DNA of 11,122 nt, taken from positions 1 to 11,122 of the forward strand of contig BNWJ01000040.1 of assembly GCA_025998735.1 (NCBI GenBank), read 5' to 3'. The stretch comes from Alphaproteobacteria bacterium. Lineage in GTDB: Bacteria; Pseudomonadota; Alphaproteobacteria; UBA3830. Shown here piece by piece: positions 5,400-11,122 of the stretch; the first letter of the stretch is position 1, and the number at the start of each line of letters is the position of its first letter. The position numbers were made by a program, and so were the translations under genes. The notes below the pieces were generated by a model that was not told the origin of the DNA, searched no databases, and worked only from the letters and a program-made list of their open reading frames with translations.

Positions 5400-7550
5400 T
5401 TATTTCAAGCGCTCCTTCAGCCAAGTATTTCTTTTCATTGTTTTGTCGTTGTTCACGGAAATGAACATAGCTTTTTTGCTACCGACGATTACGACAAGTT
5501 TTTTGCCTCGCGTAATGCCCGTATATATGAGATTTCGCTGAAGCATCATATAGTGCGACATGACCAACGGTATTACAACCACAGGATATTCCGAGCCCTG
5601 TGATTTATGGATCGAAACCGCATAGGCCAAGACAAGTTCGTCTAATTCAGAATATTCGTAGCTGATGTCATTGCCATCGATATTCACAAAAATTTGCTGA
5701 TTTTCAGCATCTATATCAGAAATGAATCCGATGTCTCCATTAAATACGTTTTTATCGTAATTATTTCTGATTTGCATTACCTTATCGCCGACACGGTAAC
5801 GACGGCCTCCGCGAGTTATCTCGAAACCGTTGGGATTCAAAGATTCCTGTAGAGACTCATTCATTTTAGATGTCCCCACAATACCGCGATTCATGGGAGT
5901 CAGAACTTGAATATCACTAATCGGATCGTAGCCAAATTTTTTGGGAATTCTCGTCTTTACGAGACTGGTAATTTTTTCCAAAACTTTCTCTTGATCGTCC
6001 TCGCTATTAAAGAAAAAATCCGAACTCTCGCTGTTGTTAATTTCCGGATATTTTCCGTTCACTATTCTATGAGAATTCATGATAATTGCAGACTCTTGTG
6101 CCTGTCGGAAAATTTCATTCAACTCGATGACAGTAAATGCTTTTGAATGGATAATATCGCCGAGAACATTTCCAGCTCCCACCGACGGCAGCTGGTTGAT
6201 ATCTCCGACAAGAATCAACGTTGCATGTCTTGGAATGGCCTTGAGCAAATGATACATCAGAAGCGTGTCGATCATGGATGCTTCGTCTAAAATTATCAGA
6301 TCGCAGTCCAATTGATTATTTTCATTGTGCTTAAATCCTCCGTTCAGCGGGTCAAATTGCAGCAATCGATGAATCGTTTTCGCCTCTCTCCCAGAAGCTT
6401 CAGACATTCTCTTTGCCGCACGTCCAGTCGGAGCAGCCAGCAAGATTTTGTCTGTTATTTTCGATATAATTTCCAATATGGACTTTGTAATGGTCGTTTT
6501 TCCAGTTCCTGGACCACCTGTAATTACAAGCAATTTGTTTGTAATAGCTGCTTTTATGGCCTCAATCTGCCTTTCAGCTAAAGATATCGACAATTTTTTC
6601 TGCGCCTGTTCCAAAGCTTCATCTATATGAATTTCTTTTGTGTTTTTTGACGAATCTCTGATTTCTTTCAGCATTTTCGCGATTTGTGCTTCAGCCAAAT
6701 AATACCCAGCAAGGTATACACGCAAATCGTCCAGCACAATTTTTTTCTCAGCCAGAAGGGATTCCATAGCGATATCCAGAACAGATTTGTCCACTTCTAG
6801 CATTTCTTTTGCTTTTGTGATTAATTCTTCGCGTGGATAATAGACATGTCCTTCATCAGTAAGCTTATGCAATATAAACATAATGCCAGCTTCCGCTCTC
6901 AATGGAGACTTTGTATCAAAGCCTAGTTTTTGAGCGATTTTATCTGCCGTCAAAAATCCTATTCCAAAAATATCATGCGCCAATCGATACGGATTTTCCT
7001 TCACAACTGCAATGGATTCATTACCGTATTTTTTGTAAATCTTACTGGCATAGGCAGACGAAACGCCGTGACTCTGAAGAAAAACCATGACTGAGCGAAT
7101 TTCCTTTTGCTCAATCCAAGCTTTGCCGATCATTTCTATGCGCTGCTTTCCAATTCCTTCCACTTCGCGTAATTTTTCGATGGATCCTTCGATAATGTCC
7201 AGAGTTTTCTCACCGAATTTTGCAACAATACGCTTGGCCATGACCGGACCAACACCGCGAATTAATCCACCTCCCAGATATTTCTCAATACCAACAACCG
7301 ATGCGGGAACAGAGCATGTGCAAAAAACAACCTTGAATTGTTCCCCAAACTTTGGATGTTCAACCCAGTTACCGGACATACTGAGAACCTCGCCTGGAGT
7401 TGGAGACGGAATATTGCCAATAATTGTTACCAAATTGGCATATCCATATACTTTTACTTTTGCAACAACGTAGTCGTTTTCTTCGTTTTCATAGGTAACA
7501 CGCTCAAGTTGGCCTTTGAGTTTTACTAAATTTGTCGACTCTGGTTTCAT
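5400..7550 (-). CDS. recD2: RecD2-type (RecD/TraA) ATP-dependent 5'-3' DNA helicase
   Basis: This 716-residue SF1B helicase is expected to unwind DNA 5' to 3' in repair or recombination without RecBC. The N-terminal part has an OB-like segment (about 8-80), then a helix-hairpin-helix region (about 95-215) that includes LREVEGIGKQRIEMIGK. Walker A is GGPGTGKTT with Lys351, and Walker B is ILDEAS with Asp422-Glu423. Motif III reads GDINQLPSVGAG, motif IV includes ELNEIFRQ, and motif VI includes SIHKSQGSEYP and YTGITRGK near the C-terminus. The length is at or slightly below the usual 720-820. The start at 7550 is the first in-frame ATG after an in-frame TGA two codons upstream, but it has no evident Shine-Dalgarno sequence and pairs with upstream sequence in a long stem. 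It follows the phage lysis genes by 50 nt on the same strand, so it could be transcribed from the late operon. Whether it is phage cargo or a host gene at the prophage border cannot be told. Confidence 0.93.
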   Translation of the reverse strand: MKPESTNLVKLKGQLERVTYENEENDYVVAKVKVYGYANLVTIIGNIPSPTPGEVLSMSGNWVEHPKFGEQFKVVFCTCSVPASVVGIEKYLGGGLIRGVGPVMAKRIVAKFGEKTLDIIEGSIEKLREVEGIGKQRIEMIGKAWIEQKEIRSVMVFLQSHGVSSAYASKIYKKYGNESIAVVKENPYRLAHDIFGIGFLTADKIAQKLGFDTKSPLRAEAGIMFILHKLTDEGHVYYPREELITKAKEMLEVDKSVLDIAMESLLAEKKIVLDDLRVYLAGYYLAEAQIAKMLKEIRDSSKNTKEIHIDEALEQAQKKLSISLAERQIEAIKAAITNKLLVITGGPGTGKTTITKSILEIISKITDKILLAAPTGRAAKRMSEASGREAKTIHRLLQFDPLNGGFKHNENNQLDCDLIILDEASMIDTLLMYHLLKAIPRHATLILVGDINQLPSVGAGNVLGDIIHSKAFTVIELNEIFRQAQESAIIMNSHRIVNGKYPEINNSESSDFFFNSEDDQEKVLEKITSLVKTRIPKKFGYDPISDIQVLTPMNRGIVGTSKMNESLQESLNPNGFEITRGGRRYRVGDKVMQIRNNYDKNVFNGDIGFISDIDAENQQIFVNIDGNDISYEYSELDELVLAYAVSIHKSQGSEYPVVVIPLVMSHYMMLQRNLIYTGITRGKKLVVIVGSKKAMFISVNNDKTMKRNTWLKERLK

Positions 7551-7601
7551 AATTCAAAATCATTATTGCCATTGAATAGTACATGAAACCAGAGCAAATT
7601 T
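7528..7601 (-). promoter_or_regulatory. Long inverted repeat that could sequester the recD2 start codon
   Basis: The sequence ctctggtttcat (7539-7550) pairs perfectly with atgaaaccagag (7583-7594). The stem extends by 7 bp, aaatttg (7528-7534) with caaattt (7595-7601), leaving a 4-nt bulge (tcga, 7535-7538). Inside the 32-nt loop a further 6-bp pair, attcaa (7552-7557) with ttgaat (7572-7577), is possible. On the minus-strand transcript the recD2 AUG and its first seven codons would be base-paired with the leader, right after the stop of the holin-like gene. The stem is AT-rich at its base and lacks a U-run, so it does not look like a terminator. Translational control is inferred. Confidence 0.5.
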
Positions 7602-7765
7602 CACTCTTTTTTCTTTTCTCGTAGCGTTAGTTCTGTAATTCCATAAGCGCCGAGTAGCCCTTGAATAATTGCGTCGATGCAATCCGGTGTGAAATACATC
7701 ACAATGGCGGCAATAATTGCGATAGTTCCTTTGGTTTTTTCGCTCAAAATTAAGTCTTTTAGCAT
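7601..7765 (-). CDS. Small holin-like membrane protein
   Basis: A 54-residue frame starts at ATG 7765, with GAGGA six bases upstream, 11 nt after the endolysin stop. A hydrophobic stretch (about 13-27, GTIAIIAAIVMYF) is followed by a short turn (TPDCID) and a second apolar stretch (about 32-44, AIIQGLLGAYGI). The tail is strongly charged, LREKKKE. One or two short membrane helices with a basic cytoplasmic tail, placed directly next to an endolysin that lacks a signal peptide, suggest a holin that would let the endolysin cross the inner membrane. The family is not named from sequence alone. An unrelated small phage membrane protein is possible. Confidence 0.65.
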   Translation of the reverse strand: MLKDLILSEKTKGTIAIIAAIVMYFTPDCIDAIIQGLLGAYGITELTLREKKKE

Positions 7766-7776
7766 GATTTTCCTCA

Positions 7777-8298
7777 TCAATTATAAGCTCTATTGAGCCA
7801 TCCGGTGATAAATCTTTGTTGTGATGGACTGATATTTGCAATCAATCGATAATATCCAGCAGCCTCGGATTTCAGAGCTGCTAGCAGGTCGGTACTGTCC
7901 GCGTTGTTGATGGCTTTCAATGTGACTGGGCCGACAATTCCATCTTCAGCTACTGAAATTCCAGTAGATCGTAGCGCTCTTTGAATCAATTTGTTCGCCT
8001 GTGGAATTCCGACATTCACGGCCAGATCAAATGCTTTCAGCGCAACATTTTCATCGTCAATGTTTTCATATTTGCCTTTCAACCAGAAGTCTACGAAATA
8101 AATCTGTCGAGCTTGGTCTTGTGTCAGTTTTTTTATGTCCAAATGCGGATAGCTACGCTTCGAAATGCCGTATTTGGTCTCTCCGCCAGCATCTACCGGA
8201 TTGTTGGAGTATCCGCCTTCGTGATACATGAGATACTCAAAAGCCTTCAAAAATTTAGTGCTTGCAGCACCTGCGTTTATGCTTCGCTCTGGTTGCAT
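7777..8298 (-). CDS. Phage endolysin, GH108 muramidase with peptidoglycan-binding domain
   Basis: This 173-residue protein is expected to cut the glycan strand of peptidoglycan at lysis. The N-terminal GH108 domain has the signature YHEGGYSNNPVDAGGETKYG, with the catalytic Glu27 in EGGY. The C-terminal part (about 105-165) fits the PG_binding_3 domain that usually accompanies GH108, including a DGIVGPVT segment. There is no signal peptide, so export should depend on a holin, and a candidate follows. The start ATG at 8298 is supported by AAGGAGA about 6 nt upstream. It overlaps the 3' end of gene D by 22 nt, showing tight late-operon packing. The length matches the family. Confidence 0.93.
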   Translation of the reverse strand: MQPERSINAGAASTKFLKAFEYLMYHEGGYSNNPVDAGGETKYGISKRSYPHLDIKKLTQDQARQIYFVDFWLKGKYENIDDENVALKAFDLAVNVGIPQANKLIQRALRSTGISVAEDGIVGPVTLKAINNADSTDLLAALKSEAAGYYRLIANISPSQQRFITGWLNRAYN

Positions 8299-9308
8299 TG
8301 TATGTCTCCTTGTAATTGCAAAAGTAAAACGGGTCCAGCGTCACGCTGGTTGGAACATGTAACGGAAGTTGTAAAGCCGCTGGAGCTCAGCGAATGTTGC
8401 ACATGCGTGATGATCCAGTTGGTTGGAATCTTTTTCTTGAAACCAGAGATAATAATTGCCGATTCCGCAAATAATTCTGGCATTCCTCTAGTGCTGAAGT
8501 TAAACGTAAGATTTTCTTTCTGGATACGTTTTAGTTTTGCTTCGGCTGTTTTCTTTGCGGATTCTTCATCGTTTGCGATTTCTTTGATCTCATAGACAGG
8601 CTCTCCGTCTCCGACTTTCACTTCTTGATATGTCGCGTTTTTCTTGTCGTACCATTTTGTGACGACGGATCCGTAACTTTCGCATTCGCGGAATTCACAT
8701 TTGTAGTTGGAAATATCTCTTATATATATTGTACGCGATGGCAAAACGAGTCCTGAAACCGACAAAGTTCGCATATCCGGTGCAAACACCAAAAATCCGT
8801 TGGATGGTTTTGCAACCGCACCGTGCTGTCCGGCCAATCGTGTCAGCAAATTCAAACTGCTTTCGCCAAATTGCTCGATATTATCAAGTTTGATATTTGC
8901 AAACTCCTGCGCAACTGCTGGTTTCAGCCCTTGAGATGTCGCGATTTTCTCAACTAATTTGCCAATAGTTCCTCCAAAAGACTCTGATACTTGAGACCTC
9001 AGCGAATTGTTAATGGCGTGTGCTCTAATATGCATGACTTGTCGTGGGCCTTCGACGGTAACTTCTTTCAGGAAATAATCGCCAATTTTTATGATTCCAG
9101 TTTCTTTATAGCCAAGAGAAACTTCGATTTTTGCTCCAGATTGAGGCAATGCAATGGCATCGTCGAAGTCATCAAGGGCAATTTCGCAGGAATCGCTTTT
9201 GAATCCGGCTTCATCGTTGGTCGAGATAGAAATCAGGCGTTTTCTAATTGTCTCCGTTGAGTCAGATCCATTGATTTTCACGATAAAATCCGGTGTTTTT
9301 AATCCCAT
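8277..9308 (-). CDS. D: Phage late control / baseplate hub protein GpD
   Basis: This 343-residue protein of the P2 gpD / late control D family should form the hub between the tail tube and the baseplate spike. The N-terminal part (about 1-110) has the usual opening, PDFIVKINGSD, followed by beta-rich segments with the family pattern of 'alpha-beta DDFDD...G..I.V.LGY'. A middle segment resembles LysM-like gpD regions (SFGGTIGKLVEKIATSQGL). A beta-rich C-terminal domain contains a run, SAKKTAEAKLKRIQKEN, typical of the family. The ATG at 9308 follows GAGAGGTG. It overlaps gpX upstream by 10 nt and the endolysin downstream by 22 nt. Confidence 0.92.
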   Translation of the reverse strand: MGLKTPDFIVKINGSDSTETIRKRLISISTNDEAGFKSDSCEIALDDFDDAIALPQSGAKIEVSLGYKETGIIKIGDYFLKEVTVEGPRQVMHIRAHAINNSLRSQVSESFGGTIGKLVEKIATSQGLKPAVAQEFANIKLDNIEQFGESSLNLLTRLAGQHGAVAKPSNGFLVFAPDMRTLSVSGLVLPSRTIYIRDISNYKCEFRECESYGSVVTKWYDKKNATYQEVKVGDGEPVYEIKEIANDEESAKKTAEAKLKRIQKENLTFNFSTRGMPELFAESAIIISGFKKKIPTNWIITHVQHSLSSSGFTTSVTCSNQRDAGPVLLLQLQGDIQCNQSEA

Positions 9309-9502
9309 AACCGCACCTCTCGATTAATTTGCTGTTTTTCAAGCACCGGAAGCTTGATTTGCACACCTCTTGGTAGAACATAATCGAATTTCACCAGATG
9401 CGGATTGGCTTGCAACACCTGATGCACAGCGTCTGATGTGCCGTAATATTTCCAGCAGATGTGATCTAAAACATCGTTATCTTTGGTTGTATAAATTACC
9501 AT
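9299..9502 (-). CDS. X: Phage tail protein X (GpX), LysM-like
   Basis: This 67-residue protein has the size and pattern of P2 GpX. It opens with a LysM-like motif (YTTKDNDVLDHICWKYYG), followed by VHQVLQANPHL and the proline-flanked end of the domain, LPRGVQIKLP. GpX binds at the tail tube-baseplate junction in contractile phages. The ATG at 9502 overlaps the gpU stop in ATGGTAA, suggesting translational coupling, and GGAGAG lies about 10 nt upstream. The 3' end overlaps gene D by 10 nt. Confidence 0.92.
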   Translation of the reverse strand: MVIYTTKDNDVLDHICWKYYGTSDAVHQVLQANPHLVKFDYVLPRGVQIKLPVLEKQQINREVRLWD

Positions 9503-9936
9503 TTAATCAATCTCTCCAATAAATTGCTGGCCACACTCAAAAATCCAGATAAAGTTTCAGTGCTTTCTTCTGAAGTGCGCTCTAAACTGAGAGAAAATTC
9601 GATTTTTCGTGGCGTGCCGTCCGGTTTGAAATGGCTTTGGGTTTCGCTTATATTTGTGATGACGAACCTTCCCAAAACGTCGCCAGCATCTGTGATCAGA
9701 GTGTGTGGATGACTCGCCAGTGCAGAGCTTCGCAGATTGTCTATGGTTTTGTAATTTCCTGTGAAATCAGGATAAAATACGCCATCGATGTCGATTTTGT
9801 CACCACTAATTCCCAGTCGTTGAAAATATGGCAGTTCTCCAATGCGATCAATTTTCGCATTATTGTAGTCCGTTGATCGCTTGAATCCCTGGTTTGCAGC
9901 AGTTCGAATGGAAAATTTGAAATCGCCTAAAATCAT
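9496..9936 (-). CDS. U: Phage tail terminator-type protein U (GpU)
   Basis: This 146-residue protein resembles P2 GpU. It opens MILGDFKFSIRTAANQGF and has the family centre ISGDKIDIDGVFYPDF, then SHPHTLITDAGDVLGRFVI. It is expected to act at the tail tube end or with the tape measure during tail assembly. Its start lies only 2 nt after the tape-measure stop, and its stop overlaps the gpX start, so it is part of the same late transcript. The length is close to the P2 protein. The C-terminal part (about 100-146) is less conserved and leucine-rich. Confidence 0.92.
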   Translation of the reverse strand: MILGDFKFSIRTAANQGFKRSTDYNNAKIDRIGELPYFQRLGISGDKIDIDGVFYPDFTGNYKTIDNLRSSALASHPHTLITDAGDVLGRFVITNISETQSHFKPDGTPRKIEFSLSLERTSEESTETLSGFLSVASNLLERLIKW

Positions 9937-9938
9937 GG

Positions 9939-11122
9939 TTATGGTACCTCGCCGATCGAGTCATACAAAAACGCTCCGGAAAATTCCTTCATTTTTTCCG
10001 AAACTGAATTTGCAATTGACGTTGGATTTTGGTCAGGAGTTGCATTTACAGTAATATTAAAACTATTATTTTGGTTCTTGCTCACATTCGCCTTTGAAAT
10101 TTGAGGTAATTTCAGTGGTTCAGCTTTCTGTTTTTCGTCAGACGAACTGAATAAACTGCCAATCCATGATTTTTTTGACTCAGGCGTAGTACTATCGTTT
10201 GCCTTTGGAGTTGATTCTTTAACATCAGGAGATTTTTTCTCTTCTGATGAGCTGAATAAACTTCCAATGCCAGATTTTATTGTGTTAAACGGAAACATGA
10301 TTTTATCAAAAATTCCTGTCGCAAAATTTGAAAATTTTTCCCAAATCGGCTTGATACTATCCCAGATTGTGGTGAAAAATGCCTTCACTTTTTCCCAATT
10401 TGCAATTATTAGCGTCGCGCCAACTGCAAGTGCTGTAATTGCGGCTCCAATTGGATTTGCTGCCACAACCGCAGTTAGAGCTCGAAATGCAGTGGTTACA
10501 GTCGGTAAAACAGTTCCAGTAGCCAAAAGTTTTGTTTGGAGTATAGCAAATGCAACCTGAATTCCCTTAACCACAGCGCTTGCGCTCAAAATGCCGCCCT
10601 TCACAAAAGTCCAGGCGTAGCCCAAAGCAATTGCAGCGACTTTGCATGAAATCAAAACGCCGACTGTGCCAGTAATTGCCGACACAACTTCTGGATGAGC
10701 TTTGGCAAAGTCAGAAACAGTAGAGCCAATGGCTCTCAAGCCGTCTACCAATTTATTTATCGACGGCAGCAGCGTTGATCCAAGATCCATAGCAATTTCA
10801 CTGATGGAGTTTTTTAACAACTGTAAGTTGTTTGCTGTCGTTGCTGCTCGCGCCTGAAATTCCTTCTCCATGGAGCCACCGTAGGCTTTTGGATCGGAAA
10901 TAAACGCCACCGCTTTTCTGTACTCACCTAAATTATTAACAAGTTTTCCCACTTCTCCTTGAAAATTTTTTCCAAAAATATCCACCAAAATTCCAGTGCG
11001 TTCCTGTGGCTTGATTTTTTCCACAGCCTCCAAAAACTGCATCAATGCACCTTGCGCATCTTCGGCAATCGCTTTTTTCATTTCTTGCGCACTGATGCCG
11101 AGCGCGCCAAAAGCTTTTTGAC
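9939..11122 (-). CDS. T: Phage tail tape measure protein (5' end outside window)
   Basis: The frame runs off the right edge with no in-window start required: it stays open past Met at 11081 to 11122, and those codons read AFGALGISAQE. About 393 C-terminal residues are visible. The stretch GALMQFLEAVEKIKPQER with IFGKNF is the phage tail tape measure core (TIGR01760-like). The middle (about residues 140-240 of the visible part) is strongly hydrophobic and alanine/glycine-rich, with several potential membrane-length segments, as is usual for tape measures that insert into the host membrane. A low-complexity serine/lysine region with a repeated IGSLFSSS motif follows. The tape measure sets tail length and is ejected first. 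It is transcribed toward gpU. Confidence 0.92.
   Translation of the reverse strand, partial: QKAFGALGISAQEMKKAIAEDAQGALMQFLEAVEKIKPQERTGILVDIFGKNFQGEVGKLVNNLGEYRKAVAFISDPKAYGGSMEKEFQARAATTANNLQLLKNSISEIAMDLGSTLLPSINKLVDGLRAIGSTVSDFAKAHPEVVSAITGTVGVLISCKVAAIALGYAWTFVKGGILSASAVVKGIQVAFAILQTKLLATGTVLPTVTTAFRALTAVVAANPIGAAITALAVGATLIIANWEKVKAFFTTIWDSIKPIWEKFSNFATGIFDKIMFPFNTIKSGIGSLFSSSEEKKSPDVKESTPKANDSTTPESKKSWIGSLFSSSDEKQKAEPLKLPQISKANVSKNQNNSFNITVNATPDQNPTSIANSVSEKMKEFSGAFLYDSIGEVP
10131..10268 (-). repeat. Two copies of an IGSLFSSS-(D/E)-EK unit in the tape measure
   Basis: An 11-codon unit occurs at 10131-10163 (IGSLFSSSDEK) and 10236-10268 (IGSLFSSSEEK), 105 nt apart and in frame. The copies differ at synonymous positions, so this is an old duplication retained at the protein level. 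The intervening linker is rich in Ser, Thr, Lys and Pro. Length change by repeat gain or loss is a known way in which tape measures set tail length. Confidence 0.6.

Larger units (their letters stand above)
7601..11122 (-). mobile_element. Prophage late region, P2-like tail and lysis genes (right end outside window)
   Basis: Six genes in the order tape measure, U, X, D, endolysin, holin-like follow one another on the minus strand with overlaps or gaps of 2-11 nt. The T-U-X-D order is that of P2-like myophages. The lysis pair lies after D rather than next to the capsid genes as in P2. All frames are intact, so the visible part shows no decay. The left limit of the prophage is not defined. If the recombinase at 189-1376 is its integrase, the element continues leftward through recD2 and the kinase. 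Confidence 0.85.

Noticed and set aside
5182..5424. 80-codon minus-strand frame overlapping the recD2 stop
   Set aside because: It starts with TTG inside recD2, has no family features, and lies antisense to the IS5-like transposase fragment, which explains the sequence better.
7981..8595. 204-codon plus-strand frame over the endolysin and gene D
   Set aside because: It is antisense to two well-supported phage genes, and its cysteine- and phenylalanine-rich translation is typical of a shadow frame.

Overview
The window is AT-rich, densely packed proteobacterial DNA that carries part of a P2-like prophage and a region of accessory genes. The tail genes (GpU/GpX/GpD type), the GH108 endolysin and the hybrid kinase would fit a host-associated or intracellular proteobacterium, perhaps alphaproteobacterial or Legionella-like. 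No rRNA or tRNA is present to settle this, so the taxonomic guess is weak.

Layout. Bases 2-100 hold the last 32 codons of a protein that starts outside the window. Bases 189-1376 (+) encode a complete tyrosine recombinase with its own strong -10 box. Bases 1377-2388 contain no convincing large gene. They hold coding-like debris on the minus strand (1421-1607), a small repeat-containing ORF (1622-1900), a possible 37-residue minus-strand peptide gene (2082-2195) and a 10-bp hairpin. Bases 2389-5094 (+) encode a 901-residue soluble hybrid histidine kinase: an N-terminal domain of about 290 residues, then PAS, DHp, HATPase and two receiver domains. Bases 5095-5399 hold a hairpin at the kinase 3' end and a frameshifted IS5-type transposase scrap. 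From 5400 to the right edge everything reads on the minus strand: a RecD2-type helicase, then the end of a phage late operon. In transcription order that operon is tape measure (5' end missing), GpU, GpX, GpD, GH108 endolysin and a 54-residue holin-like peptide, with 4 of its 5 junctions overlapping or within 2 nt.

How it fits together. In P2-like phages the tail genes T-U-X-D lie toward the attachment site and integrase. Here the recombinase lies about 6 kb beyond gene D and the lysis pair. The recD2 gene and the kinase sit between them, where prophages often carry cargo genes. This arrangement is consistent with one prophage end, but no attachment-site repeat was found, so a chromosomal island next to a prophage is equally possible.

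The most interesting item is the kinase. Its N-terminal domain appears by eye to resemble the tRNA-dependent cyclodipeptide synthase fold: a Y-V-L-E-E motif at 180-184 and His204 fall at nearly the same positions as Tyr178/Glu182 and His203 of AlbC. The nucleophilic Ser motif and the basic tRNA-binding helix look lost. If this holds, it would be a degenerate CDPS domain acting as the sensor of a two-component system. A second point of interest is an imperfect inverted repeat at 7528-7601 that would fold the recD2 start codon into a stem.
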